A stretch of 64,000 nucleotides of DNA, taken from positions 682,001 to 746,000 of the forward strand of contig JAUKUA010000003.1 of assembly GCA_030549175.1 (NCBI GenBank), in the 5' to 3' direction. Source of the stretch: Lasiosphaeris hirsuta. Taxonomy: Eukaryota > Ascomycota > Sordariomycetes > Sordariales > Lasiosphaeriaceae. The notes below the pieces were generated by a model. That model ran no database searches and was not told the DNA's origin. It saw nothing but the letters and a program-made list of their open reading frames with translations. Positions 22,086 to 32,686 of the stretch are shown one piece after another (position 1 is the first letter of the stretch; every line of letters begins with the position of its first letter). Position numbers and translations under genes: made by a program.

Positions 22086-22721
22086 AGGGCTTTGTGTGGG
22101 TGGTAGTGGATGGGGGAGGATTTGGGACGGCTGTTGGACTGGAGATCACCAGACTAGAAATTGTTTTTATGAACGTATGTGAAACGCTACCTACCTTACC
22201 GTAGGTAGCCGCTAAGATTTAGCATTGCTGGTTGCCGCATTGGGAGGGCTTCGAGGGGGGAGGATTTATCATGCATCGTATAACCAGCTGGAACCAGATG
22301 CGGGTAAAGAAGCATTACCCCACAACATGATACAGATGTTGTCGCACAAATCAGGTGCCAAGCCAGGAGGAGATGGAGCGCTCTCAGGGAGCTGGTGCTC
22401 CCTATGAGCTCTCAGGGGTCGTCGGGCTGCGCATATAAGAGCGCTCTGAATCTTGGCACAGAACAGAGACAGACTCTCTCTCTCTCTCCAATACAGCAGC
22501 AATCTGCCTACCTGCGTGTGCGCCTCCACCCGAATACCTACCTAGTCTCCTACATGGATGAAATTTATAGCTTATAACTAAATCTTTTACACAACGTGGT
22601 GTGGTATTCAATTGCGGCAACAGCCTACATTGCGTCTCTCAAGGAATCGTACATCGACTGTGCAAGGCATGCCCTCTAGAAAGCCAGCCTAGACTGACAG
22701 CAGCAATCGACTTAACATACC
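22086..22721. other. Intergenic, short CT microsatellite
   Basis: Shared 3' and promoter region between two plus-strand genes. A short CT repeat lies near 22472-22490. No gene seen. Confidence 0.4.
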
Positions 22722-23891
22722 ATGAAGACCTTTGAGGATGATCTGGCCCGGGCCACAGCACCAGAGACTAGGGATATGCTGGGCGCCATCGGGCTCGTCG
22801 TGAACAGCAGGGGTAACACGCTCTACCATCACGCCTCAGGCCTCCAGTCCCTCGCGGCTGATGCTCCGCCGCTGCATCCCGACAGCGCCGTCGCACTAGG
22901 TTCGGCAGGGAAGTTCATCACCCACGTTGCGGCGCTGCAACAGGTGGAACGCGGTGCCATCGGACTCGACGATCCCATCGAGAGATATCTCCCCGAGCTC
23001 AGCTCGCTTCCTCTGATCTCCCGAGACGCCGCAGGCCAACCTTTCCAGGTCCGGCCCCCAACGAACAAGATCACACTCCGGCACCTGCTTCTCCACACCA
23101 GCGGCTTGTCCCATCCCGACGATGAGCTCGTCGGTGAGTACTTAGCCGGCGACAGCACACGCAAGCCGACGGTCGCCGAAGACGCACCACTCATTGTCAA
23201 GATCTTCTCGATCCCTCTCATCTTTGAGCCCGGAGAGGGCTTCTGCTACGGATGCAGCATCCATTGGACGCAGCTTCTCGTTGGCCGGATAGCCGGCGGA
23301 AGTGGCTTCACCCAGTACATCCAAGAGAACATCTTCGACCCCCTCGGCATGACGTCGTCGACCTACACGCCACGTGACAAGCCGGATATCTGGAACAGAC
23401 GACTGAGAATGGTCGAAAGGGAGGGAGAGAAGTTGTTGCCCGCCGACGACGAAGCGCAGGGACTGATGTGCAGTGTGTCGGATGTGGGAAGGGTCCTCGG
23501 CGACCTGATCTCGCCGTCACCGAAGCTTCTGAGCGAGCAGAAATCCATCGAGATTCTCCTCACAGGGCAACTACAGCCCTCCAGTGCGTCGCTGGCGCAG
23601 CTGCGGAGTGACCAAGACAATTACAAGTTCTGCGCCGGCCCGTCCGTGCCGAGTCCACCGCTGGTAAACTGGAGCGCGGCTGGGCTGGTGGTCGAAGGCG
23701 GAACCCTCCCGCTTTCCGGGATGCCCGTGGGGACTGTAACTTGGGAAGGCATGCCGAATGTTCTCTGGGCTGCGAATCGGGAAAGGGGCTTGGCCATGTT
23801 CTTCGCCACTCAGGTAATACCTGTTGGCGACGAGAAGGCTAACGGTTTCGCCACAGCATTCATGAAGAATGCGTGGAACACGTTTGGGTGA
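22722..23891 (+). CDS. Beta-lactamase-fold serine hydrolase (class C/transesterase-like)
   Basis: A single-exon gene of 389 residues without a signal peptide, so probably cytosolic. The Ser-x-x-Lys motif of the serine beta-lactamase fold is S61-A-G-K64 in ALGSAGKF. The next landmark, usually Tyr-x-Asn or Tyr-x-x, is Y176 in GFCYGCSIHWTQ. RHLLLHTSGLSHPDDE is the typical 'LL-HTSGL' segment. TWEGMPN near the C-terminus takes the place of the third motif (His/Trp-x-Gly). In fungi this family includes esterases and acyltransferases such as LovD, and many members of unknown substrate. No biosynthetic cluster surrounds it, so I do not propose a substrate. Confidence 0.85.
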   Translation: MKTFEDDLARATAPETRDMLGAIGLVVNSRGNTLYHHASGLQSLAADAPPLHPDSAVALGSAGKFITHVAALQQVERGAIGLDDPIERYLPELSSLPLISRDAAGQPFQVRPPTNKITLRHLLLHTSGLSHPDDELVGEYLAGDSTRKPTVAEDAPLIVKIFSIPLIFEPGEGFCYGCSIHWTQLLVGRIAGGSGFTQYIQENIFDPLGMTSSTYTPRDKPDIWNRRLRMVEREGEKLLPADDEAQGLMCSVSDVGRVLGDLISPSPKLLSEQKSIEILLTGQLQPSSASLAQLRSDQDNYKFCAGPSVPSPPLVNWSAAGLVVEGGTLPLSGMPVGTVTWEGMPNVLWAANRERGLAMFFATQVIPVGDEKANGFATAFMKNAWNTFG

Positions 23892-24159
23892 AGGGTAATA
23901 TGCCATAATCTCTTTACAGTTAGTCAGGTGGCCCGGTTTTTATTTTGGGCATGTTTTGGAGCCTCAAGGATGATGGTTCATAGAATCAAACGTTTCCTTC
24001 GGGGTTGGATGTAAAGATGCCCCGTCCCCCTCCCCTCTCCCCCTCCCTCTTACCCGTTGCATCTAAGTGACCTGTTACAACTAAACTACTGCTTACTTGC
24101 TTGCTTTACCCCGCCGGCGTCTCTTTACCCTTATATTAGGGAAGCTAAAGAGAGGCCTG

Positions 24160-24851
24160 TCACTCGGCCACCCTCTTCACACAGAGCAGCACCGTCTTCA
24201 TGCCCAGCAGCAAATTCCGAAACTCAATCTTGGCCTGCCCGTCCGCTACCGCCTCCATGGTGTCGGTGACCAGAACCCTGACGCAGTCCCTCTCGGTGCC
24301 CGCCAGGTCCGGGTGCGCCTCGCGCCAGCGCGTCACGGCGTCCATGGTATTGAGGAAATTCTCGACGCGCTGCCAGACCGGCGCCGCCAGCGGATCCGCC
24401 GCCACCGCCTTGGCCGTGTCGCCGGGAGCCAGCTCGGCCCGGTCTAGCTCTCTGCGGAGGAAGGTGTCGCGGTCGAACAGCCCCACTGTGGCGGCGTTGT
24501 CCCACGGCATCACGAGGTCCTTGTACCCGTCGCGCGATATCTTGGTGTTAGGGACGCTGTAGGCGTCCAGGACCTCCTCGTGGAAGCGCGAGAATAGGGC
24601 GCGCACCTTGGATTCTTGGGTCGTGGTGGATTCTGGAATGCGTAGGTACATAATGTAGGTAAGCATGTATCATAGACGGGTTTCGCAGGTGGAGAGGGGC
24701 GGGAGTGGCATACCAACGACTTTGCGAAAGCCCGTCCACAGCGCGACCGTACCCCCAGGTTTCATAATCTCGGCGGCGGCAGCCCAAAACTTGGGCATGT
24801 CGAACCAGTGAGCCTGTTGCATAAATCGTTAGTTTTATGTAAAAAATAAAA

Positions 24852-24895
<44 letters not shown>

Positions 24896-25508
24896 TGTGT
24901 GTGTGTGTGTGTGAATAAAAGAGAGAGAGAGAGAGAGAGAAAGAGAGCGTGTGTGTGTGTGTGTGTGTGTGTGAATAAAAGAGAGAGAGAGAGAGAGAGA
25001 AAGAGAGCGTGTGTGTGTGTGTGTGTGTGTGTGAATAAAAGAGAGAGAGAGAGAGAGAGAAAGAGAGCGTGTGTGTGTGTGTGTGTGTGTGTGTGAATAA
25101 AAGAGAGATTCCAACCGCATAAGCCGCCGTAACCAAGTCGACGGATCCCTTCTCAACCCCGGGGACCTTATTGATCTCCTCTGCGGAGTAGGCCACCCAC
25201 CGGATTGGCTCGCCTCTCGCCGTCTGCCCGCCGAGCTCAGTCGCAATCTGGATCATGCTGTCGCCAGCATCCGACCCGACAGCCACGTCAAAATGCTTCG
25301 AGAACGCCCTCGTCGCCAAGCCCGGCCCGCACCCTACGTCGAGCAGCACGCCGGTTTGGCCGCCCGTTGTGGCATGGTGATCGAGGATGAGCTTGACGAG
25401 AGCGGGCGGCGGCGACGGGCGGTGCTGCGCATACGTGGCGGCTTGGCTGGGCGTGTAGGAGCGATATGTCGGGTCCGCGGGACCGTCGGCGGCGGGGCCG
25501 GTTGCCAT
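24160..25508 (-). CDS. Class I SAM-dependent methyltransferase (trans-aconitate/Crg1-like)
   Basis: Exons 25508-25116, 24813-24714 and 24632-24160 give 321 residues. Motif I is GVLLDVGCGPGLATRAFS (about residues 53-70). The second exon reads AHWFDMPKFWAAAAEIMKPG with the 'AxHWF--P-F' and 'KPGG' blocks that mark the methyltransferase-11 family. Many fungal relatives are annotated trans-aconitate 3-methyltransferase or Crg1-like; the substrate here cannot be told. The last exon begins ESTTTQESK and ends LLLGMKTVLLCVKRVAE. The first intron is 302 nt, long for this genome, because it is filled by a GA/GT tandem repeat; its donor (GTTGGA) is weak. The second intron is 81 nt. The start MATGPAADG is preferred to the longer frame, which begins in low-complexity sequence. 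Confidence 0.85.
24841..25108 (+). repeat. Tandem 60-bp compound GA/GT repeat inside an intron
   Basis: The unit consists of GAATAAAA, a GA run, AAAGAGAGC and a GT run. The GAATAAAA start occurs at 24913, 24973 and 25033 (exactly 60 bp apart) and again at 25095, with a degenerate copy before 24890. It forms most of the first intron of the methyltransferase. Frames through it produce only low-complexity peptides. Confidence 0.95.
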
Positions 25509-26408
25509 GTTTGCCAAGAGATGGACAGAGGCGGGGATTGCGTGTAGAGCAGAGCGGAGGCGGACGGGAGATTTGGGGTTGGGGAAGTTTGCGGGTGGGG
25601 GAACAGGCTTCGTTTGGTCGCGGTAAGACGGGTTCAAAGTTTTGCCGCTCTAGAACCCAGCCGTCGCCGTCGGCCCAATCTCGTTGTTTTTTTTCTTGCT
25701 CTGTGGCATTCTACTCTCGCGTTGATATTATGGGATCTTGAGGACTGCCGCAAAAAGGTCTGAGAAGCTCAACACAGCCAGCCCGGCTACAAAATCAACC
25801 GGCCAGCGAATCCAAACTCCAGTTATTAGACGGCTCGCTAATCTCCTACGTTACAGACGAGTCACGACATAGCCCTCTCTCCCCCTGAAGCCACATTTGA
25901 TGGATGCCAAGAGGCCTACTGAACCTACCTGAAGTGGTAGTTCTATAAGATCGCATTTTGATTCAGCTACTCCTGTTACCTCCCTAACCGAAGCGCTAAA
26001 CTTCTGGACCGCCAACAGCTCATATCCAGAATGGGTTTACAATGCGGGGGAGGGCGGCCGATTCTTTGGATGAGAGCAGTTCATCATTTCTACCGCACCA
26101 ATGATAGCTTTTTCAGCGTCAGCCTACCGTTAGTGTGGTATCCATCCCGGATCGGAAGCCGACATCGGGGTTGACCCACGCCGGACACGGCCCGACGTTC
26201 CTCCCGGCTCGTTCTTTCTGACAGTCCCACCACTACCACGGGAGAAGGCATAGCTCTGAAACCACGCATACGTGTCGAATGGGGCCGTCGCGTGACCATT
26301 TCCCAGACGTCCAATATATGTGAAGCTGACCTGGCGAGTTGCGGATAGTCTGGCTCATCACTTCAATAGGTACATAGGGGGTATTTAAACGAGGGATACC
26401 CCTCTCCA
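25509..26408. other. Intergenic between divergent genes
   Basis: About 0.9 kb upstream of both the methyltransferase and the nucleotidyltransferase-fold gene. No coding feature is convincing. Confidence 0.4.
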
Positions 26409-26412
26409 CTTC

Positions 26413-26446
26413 AACCCCCCTAACCCCCCTAACCCCCCTAACCCCC
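26413..26446 (+). repeat. (AACCCCCCT)n telomere-like, G4-capable repeat
   Basis: Three AACCCCCCT units are followed by AACCCCC. The minus strand has four G runs of five or six separated by TTA, which could fold as a G-quadruplex. It resembles a telomeric CCCTAA array with extra C and lies about 55 bp upstream of the next start codon. Confidence 0.85.
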
Positions 26447-26501
26447 AGAAACTAGATGCGTGCCAAATCCATATCACGACCGACACAGCCAATAGACAAA
26501 G

Positions 26502-27287
26502 ATGCATCCCCACCACGCCGCCTCGATCCAAAAGATCAAAGCACATTTTGAACAAGTCCCCAACGTCCTCGCCCTCCTACTCACCGGCTCCATCGCCCAC
26601 GGTTTCGAGACCGAAGCATCCGACGTCGACGTCCTCGTCGTCCTCACCGAGGAAGCCTACCAGCACCACGTCGACACCGGCATCATGACCTTTGTCACCC
26701 CGGACCTGTGCACCTACCCCGGCGGCTATGTCGACGCCAAGTACACCAGCCTGGGCTTCATCAGACTCGTCGCCGAAAAGGGGAGCGAGCCAGCAAGGTG
26801 GGCCTTTGACGGGGCGCAGATCCTATTCAGCGAGATTCCGGGGCTGGAGGGAGAGCTGCAGCGGCTAGTCAGGTTCGATGCCGGTGGCAAGGAGGAGCGG
26901 ATCGTGCGGTTTCGCTCGCAGTTGGAGATTTGGAAGTGGTATAGCGAGGAGGGGGTGAGGAAGGGGAATCGATACCTGCTGAATATGGCGACGTCAAAAC
27001 TGATTTTGTTTGGGGGGAGGTTGATACTGGCGGATAACGACGTCTTGTTTCCGTACCACAAGTGGTTTCTGAGGGTGTTGGGGGAGCTGAGGGAGAAGCC
27101 GGAGCGGTTGATGGAGTGTGTAGAAAGATTGAGCCGAGAGCCGGGGATGGAGGTGATCCAGGAGTTTTATGACATGGTGGTGGGTTGGAAGGAGTGGAAG
27201 AGGCCGAGAGGGAGGTTCGGGGCGCAGTTTATGGTGGATAGTGAGCTGAATTGGTTGATACTGCAGACGCCGGTTGATGATTTATAA
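26502..27287 (+). CDS. Nucleotidyltransferase-fold protein
   Basis: A single-exon gene of 261 residues. LLLTGSIAHGFETEASDVDV contains the Gly-Ser pair (residues 29-30) and the Asp-x-Asp (D41, D43) that define the DNA polymerase beta-like nucleotidyltransferase fold and bind the metal. The rest is mainly helical (for example QLEIWKWYSEEGVRKGNRYL), like the stand-alone or antibiotic-type nucleotidyltransferases. The substrate is unknown. The ATG at 26502 is the only good start, since the frame upstream is closed. A run of 27 A begins 11 bp after the stop and may hold the 3' end signal. Confidence 0.75.
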   Translation: MHPHHAASIQKIKAHFEQVPNVLALLLTGSIAHGFETEASDVDVLVVLTEEAYQHHVDTGIMTFVTPDLCTYPGGYVDAKYTSLGFIRLVAEKGSEPARWAFDGAQILFSEIPGLEGELQRLVRFDAGGKEERIVRFRSQLEIWKWYSEEGVRKGNRYLLNMATSKLILFGGRLILADNDVLFPYHKWFLRVLGELREKPERLMECVERLSREPGMEVIQEFYDMVVGWKEWKRPRGRFGAQFMVDSELNWLILQTPVDDL

Positions 27288-27297
27288 ACACTTGTTG

Positions 27298-27324
27298 AAA
27301 AAAAAAAAAAAAAAAAAAAAAAAA
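27298..27324 (+). repeat. A27 homopolymer
   Basis: An uninterrupted run of 27 A directly after the nucleotidyltransferase gene, between two convergent genes. Confidence 0.9.
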
Positions 27325-27420
27325 GGTGGGGGGTAGAAATGAGGTCGATACCAACCAGATTGGATGTCCAAATCTCGACTGAGTAAGTTCCTTTGTGTAT
27401 ACTATCGAGGTTTTGGGTCA

Positions 27421-28935
27421 TTACATGTGCCAAAGGAAAATTGGCAACGATACAAAACAGGAGGCGATGATGAGGATACTTGAAAAATATATGAATAACC
27501 CGCCGCATACCCGACCCGGGACGGAATTGCTGTCTGACATTGCAATGACGCCATCGAGTGCTGACAAGACGACACCGGATACTTGTGACAATACGAAAAG
27601 GATTGCCAAAACGATAACCAGTCCTCGCAGGCAGGGCTCTCGCGGCCCCCGGGGCTCGCTTCTCAACGGAATTCGCATATATACCAAGTACGATACTACG
27701 AGGAACAGAGGCAGTGAGAGAAAAGGGTAGGTGATGAGCCAGTAGCACTGCCTGAACGTAGTGGCAGTATGTCAGTACTGCTGCTGGGTGGGAGGGCCAG
27801 ATGAGACCTCTATAGGGTAAATAACTCACCATCCGCATTCTTGGCTGCTTCGTCGCGTGATAATGAAGGTGGTGATCTGCATGCCTCCGGAGAGTGGAAT
27901 GAGAAACGCTGAGGCCACTAGAAACAAAGCGATTATTTCTAGGCGAGTCCGGTATCTTGAGCCTCTGTTCTTCCATATTCCAGTCCAGTATACTATGCCG
28001 GGGTCGAATCCCATCATAGGGGTCGTTGTGCGCTGCTGCTCCGTGATCTTGTTCTGGTTTGCGCCAGGGGCGGATTCCGACAAAGTCTTTTTGACATTCG
28101 GCTGCCGGGCTTGTCTCCTTTGCTGCGAAAAGTGTTGTGCAAGTATCGCCATGTCAGGCTCTCGCTGTCCCACCGTCTCAGTGCAACTGACTGACTCGTC
28201 GTCTGCGTTCGTGTCTTGCACAGTCGGTTCATACTGAACTGGAGGCCGAAAGTGAAGGCAAGATGCCATGGGAATGACTGCACCAGCAAGTTGGATGGTG
28301 CCGTAGACAAAGACGAGCCAGGATGCAGCTCTGAGCCACTTGAGATTCGCATCTCGTTGAGACAGACGGCGCCAGTCTTGCCGATCCTGCTCCGCCCGAA
28401 GCCAGGCTTCTGGATAGCTCAACACGATACCAGCTAGACCAACCAAGACCTGGAGAACGGCCGCTGTACCGAGAGTTTGAACAATCAACCGCCGTGTCAG
28501 ACGTGGGTGGCCGTATCTCCTCTTGAGGAGGCCCACGAACAATGCAGCTTGAATCGCGACGCACCCCAGGCTGAGCAGTATGGCCCCCGTGGCGATGAAG
28601 ATGATGACAGGGAGATACCACGTTCCAAAAACCTGGGTCGGGCCACCCAACGGTAAGGTTCGGATAGCCTGTATAAAAAGTCCAGTTAGGATCGCCGTGG
28701 GCAAAAGGTGGAACATGTAGAAGCCCAGGATGCTCTGGGCCGGGTTCTCGAAACCGTAGGCGGAGCGCGAACGGGGTTGGCGAAGGTGCCTTGCGACCCA
28801 GATTTCGTCTGGGGGGCAGCCCGGGAGGAGGAGAGAGAGGAAAAAGAAAAACAGGTATCCGTATCCGTAGCGGATTGCCCGTCCCAAACCACGGGTCATT
28901 AATATGGCGGAGCCCGACTGCTGCGAATCGGGCAC
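27421..28935 (-). CDS. Polytopic membrane protein of unknown family
   Basis: Exons 28935-27830 and 27751-27421 give 478 residues; the 78-nt intron (GTGAGT...TTCAG) is phase 2 and joins the frames exactly. About eight hydrophobic segments are visible. They include YLFFFFLSLLLP near the N-terminus, LPVIIFIATGAILLSLGCVA, LGTAAVLQVLVGLAGIVLSY, IIALFLVASAFLIPLS and, in exon 2, LITYPFLSLPLFLVVSYLVY, LVIVLAILFVLSQVSGVVLS and IYFSSILIIASCFVSLPIF. A polar loop of about 90 residues lies between the helices near the middle. No transporter signature is recognisable. The true start may be the second ATG (MTRGLG). It is divergent from the HET gene, with about 320 bp between them. Confidence 0.65.
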
Positions 28936-29253
28936 GCTTTGTTATGGCTCGAGCCAAAAGTTGCGGAGGAAAGATTGATGCAGATGAGGGGCGACAGGTG
29001 AGGAAGTGTGTTGGGCTTGGTCTTGTGCCTCAGGCGCGGGCGTGAAAGCAATTCCAGGCAGCTGCAGATTCGAGGTGCATGGGGTGTGCACAGACAGGGC
29101 TGAGGCGCTAATAATGATGGATGAGCGTACGGATTATTAGCGGATTGGTCGTCAGCGTGGCCGGCGAATGAAACGGGCTGACCACGACATGGATCTCAGG
29201 CAACTTCTCGGGCAATTTCCAGACAACTCCCAACCTCAACACCTGAAAAGGCA
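28936..29253. promoter_or_regulatory. Shared upstream region of divergent genes
   Basis: Only about 318 bp separate the start codons of the membrane-protein gene and the HET gene. It therefore must hold both promoters. No recognisable operator was found. Confidence 0.5.
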
Positions 29254-31683
29254 ATGGCGGACCTCTGCGAACGATGCCAGCGTTTCGACATTCAATCGCT
29301 CGCCGATGGGGCATACCCATGGAGGGGATACCGCACGCACCATGTCCAAATCTCAGCGGAGAGCGGCTGCCTCTTCTGTGCCACGCTGATCCAGGAGCTC
29401 CTCCCCGCAGAGTCGCGGTCCGCGAGGAAGAAGACGGGCGACTGGATTCACTTCCGTGCCTTGAGGCGGGAGTGGACTGCTTCCGATAACGCCATAGAAC
29501 GTGGCCCGGGGCCGCCTGAGCCGAGCGCGACGGGCCTGAACATCACCCGTCTGATCGCCAAGGTTGCTGTCCACTCCATCGAAGGCAAAGTGAGCTCCCC
29601 TCAGGTTGAATTCCACGTCGTCGCAGACGAGGGTGAGCACTTCATATGTTTTTTTTTTTTCTTTCTCAATCGTAGCATGCTTTGCTTGCTGACTTCCAGG
29701 TTGTTTGGACGGCGTGTAGCAGACCCAGCCACGGTCTCTGGGGACATTGTAGGCGGATACAATGAACGGGATGCTGGTTCCTCGCACCAGACGGTGGCCA
29801 GCATTAAGTCCTGGATCGACAAATGCCGCCATCACTACGATTGCTCACGCACATTCTCGGGCAGTGAGAAGATCGATATAGCGGGCTCGCCCTTGCCAAC
29901 GCGATGTATCTACGTGACCAAGGCCGACGATGGGTCCCCCAAATTCGAGCTCCAGTATACGGCGGGCAAGGTCTCCCAGTATGTTACTCTCAGCCACCGC
30001 TGGACCGCCGAGACGGGAACCGTCTCTACGACCCAAGAGAACATAGCGGAGAGGCTACGAGGAACTGGGCTCGATACTAGTAATCTTCCGCCTCTCTTTA
30101 CCGACGTTCTTACCCTAGTAGCGAACCTCGATATCCCATATGTGTGGATTGATTCTCTTTGCATCATCCAAAATGACGCCTCGGACTGGAGCACTGAAGC
30201 CGTTAGGATGGGCGACTATTACCAGAGATCTGTGTTTACTTTTGCTTGTTCGGATGCCCGGCCTGGCACTCTCTTCAACCAGGCCGGGCCTAGTGATATC
30301 CGTGCGCCCCTAATACAGATGCCCTACCGCGACCCATCGGGCAAGCAGCACGGATACTTCTACCTTCACAAGCAGAATATAATGGAGCGGTACGAGAACG
30401 CAGTCGCAAAGAGTGAACTGCTCACCCGGGGGTGGGTCTTTCAAGAGTGGATACTCAGCCGTCGGATCATCTGCTACACCTCATCCGGTCTGTTTTTCTT
30501 ATGCCAAAGCAGGAGCCCGCGAACCGAGATCGGGCAGCTCATCAAACCGGAACTGATTCTACTTCAGCCGCTCTCGTCTAATGAACACTCTGGCGATAAA
30601 CACGCCGATGAGAAGTACTCACTCAAGAACAGCCTGGTCGACCATGGCCCCTCCGTACCAAGTCGACGAGACGTCAACATGGAGGCCCATGCCGATTGGG
30701 AACACCTCGTCGAAGCGTACTCTGGTTTGCACCTGACATGCCCGTCCAAAGATCGTCTAGTAGCATTGAGCGGTATTGCTGATGAGTTTGCCCACTCTCT
30801 ACGGAAGAGATATACGAGCATCTTGCGACCAGAAGACGACGCAGATGTCCTGACGGCCCCAATCAGAACCTACGTTGCTGGTCTCTGGCTTTCCAGCATC
30901 CAAAGAGGCCTAGTGTGGGAGCAGGTCCAGAAGGGAAGGCATGAGCGGATCCCTACCATCCCAACATGGTCATGGGCATCGATATCAACCCAGGTGTGGT
31001 GGAATAAACCCCAGGTCGATTGGGGAAATCCTTTGAGGTATAAGACGACCTGCGACTTTGAGCTTGACCGAGTTCTCAACCACACCTTTGAAGAGTACCA
31101 AGCCGGCCTCATTGACACAACCCCCACTAAGCCCACCGTCGACGGCCCACTCGAGATGCTCCCTCGTCGCAACAACAGCCGCGGGGTCAAGGATGACCCC
31201 TATGCACGCTTTCCCATTCTTTGCCTCCGCGCGAAGCTTCAGCCAGTCATATTGGGGGGCTACTTCATCTCGGATCAGGACGTACAGGTTACGGCACAGC
31301 TTGTCTTCTATCATCGGAGTTCACCTAGGACCGCTGAGGACTGGAGGATGGTGGCATCACCACTTAAACGTGGTCACATCGCCGGATACGCGTCGGTTGA
31401 ACACCCTGATTTCCAACCCCCTAACCAACAAGACAGTTCAGTGGTGGTTGGTAAGGGACAGCCAATCTTGTACGCACTACATATCTCGACGTTTAACGGT
31501 GGAAGTGGTGGCATGACGCTCGGCAAACTGTCGCTATCCCATCGGGTCTTCTCCGTCTTGTTCGTCCGGCCGGTGCAAACCATTACAAACGGGTACGAGC
31601 GTGTCGGTGTAGGGCGGCTGTTCGGGAAGGAGATGGATCGAGGGTTTGAAGATGCAGTGACGAGAGAGGTCCAGCTTGTGTGA
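29254..31683 (+). CDS. HET-domain protein
   Basis: HET-domain proteins mediate heterokaryon incompatibility and related cell-death responses in filamentous ascomycetes. Exons 29254-29632 and 29720-31683 give 780 residues; the 87-nt intron (GTGAGC, branch GCTGAC, acceptor GTAG) is in phase. An acceptor three bases further on is also possible. The nearest CAG (29699) would break the frame. The domain starts at about residue 214 with YVTLSHRW and continues to IPYVWIDSLCIIQNDASDWS and then MGDYYQRSVFTFACSDA. RGWVFQEWILSRRIICYTSS ends the usual HET core. The N-terminus has several Cys (CERC, CLFC) and the long C-terminus shows no NACHT, WD40 or ankyrin repeats. No obvious partner gene such as a NLR is adjacent. 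Confidence 0.9.
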   Translation: MADLCERCQRFDIQSLADGAYPWRGYRTHHVQISAESGCLFCATLIQELLPAESRSARKKTGDWIHFRALRREWTASDNAIERGPGPPEPSATGLNITRLIAKVAVHSIEGKVSSPQVEFHVVADEGEHFICFFFFFLNRSMLCLLTSRLFGRRVADPATVSGDIVGGYNERDAGSSHQTVASIKSWIDKCRHHYDCSRTFSGSEKIDIAGSPLPTRCIYVTKADDGSPKFELQYTAGKVSQYVTLSHRWTAETGTVSTTQENIAERLRGTGLDTSNLPPLFTDVLTLVANLDIPYVWIDSLCIIQNDASDWSTEAVRMGDYYQRSVFTFACSDARPGTLFNQAGPSDIRAPLIQMPYRDPSGKQHGYFYLHKQNIMERYENAVAKSELLTRGWVFQEWILSRRIICYTSSGLFFLCQSRSPRTEIGQLIKPELILLQPLSSNEHSGDKHADEKYSLKNSLVDHGPSVPSRRDVNMEAHADWEHLVEAYSGLHLTCPSKDRLVALSGIADEFAHSLRKRYTSILRPEDDADVLTAPIRTYVAGLWLSSIQRGLVWEQVQKGRHERIPTIPTWSWASISTQVWWNKPQVDWGNPLRYKTTCDFELDRVLNHTFEEYQAGLIDTTPTKPTVDGPLEMLPRRNNSRGVKDDPYARFPILCLRAKLQPVILGGYFISDQDVQVTAQLVFYHRSSPRTAEDWRMVASPLKRGHIAGYASVEHPDFQPPNQQDSSVVVGKGQPILYALHISTFNGGSGGMTLGKLSLSHRVFSVLFVRPVQTITNGYERVGVGRLFGKEMDRGFEDAVTREVQLV

Positions 31684-32686
31684 CACTCTTGACGACAAGG
31701 GAATCTCTCTAATATGAATATGATCCTAGGGGCTGCCGAAAGCGCGCCGCCGAGTTTGGTCTTAAACTCCCCCCCCCCCCTCCTACAGCGTCTCCAACTT
31801 TTGGCTGATCACTTGACAGTTACTGAGTACATTTGTGCGGGATGCTTGGAAATTTACCATCAAGGGTTACGTGTTAGTGATTGCACTTGGTCATGGTTTT
31901 CGTTTTCGCTCAATTCTTTTACGCCTTGAGGGGGGATTGTATTTCTCATTTGGATCCCCTTTTAGATGACGGGTGGATTTTAACAGAGGTGTTTTGAGGC
32001 AAATTGTGGCTGCCCGCATGGGGTGCCTGCGAGAGGGATGATCGCCAGCCGACAAATCCGAGTCCGGTTGCAGCTTTCATGATTCCATCTACCACCTACA
32101 GGCTACCACAAAGGACCACAGAGGTACCCAGCCCAAGCAAAAAAAAAAAAAAAAAAAAAAAAAGCCCCCGTTCGTATTCAGCTGTCTAACAATCTCGATT
32201 TCGCATCTCCGCTGCGACAATTTGATTGATTACAATGTTTTACAATGTTTTGCGCCCGCCGAGCTTTTCGATGGCAAGGAAAGTCGCCGAGCGGCCGCCA
32301 AATCCGGCGCAACTCGTGGCAATCGGCAGTGAGCTTAGACTACGCCCAAGGATTGGCGAAATCGGCATACCCCAGCCGATACACTAGTATGGATTAAAGC
32401 CCCTTGTTCGGAGTTAAAGTGTTGATGATGTGTCAGCGGCGCCATACTTTGACGGGTTGACATGCCAAAAGCGGTGCTACCAGGGATGTTACCAGGGAAG
32501 ACAAAGAGCGATCTCGAGGCAAGACCCGTTTTCTGTTTGCGTACCATACTGTATAAGATGAGCTGGCGCCCAGGCACTCGATATATCTTGAGGATGATTT
32601 GAAAGAGCAGTTTCTTCAATCGAGCACAAACTTCAACAGAAACCACACAATTTTTTACGCAGTCACCTGAAGTTCACCTCTCGACC
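31684..32686. other. Intergenic with A25 run
   Basis: About 1 kb without a gene. It holds a run of 25 A at 32139-32163 and the promoter of the aldo/keto reductase. Confidence 0.4.

Noticed and set aside
24762..25246. Frames translating the GA/GT repeat into HT or RERE runs
   Set aside because: They are intronic low-complexity sequence, not coding.
26413..26446. True telomere or chromosome end
   Set aside because: The unit is C6TAA rather than the usual fungal CCCTAA and genes continue on both sides.
28229..28957. Minus-strand frame of 242 codons overlapping the polytopic membrane gene
   Set aside because: It is an alternate frame of the same strand, Pro/Ser/Arg-rich and without helices, while the accepted frame has many.
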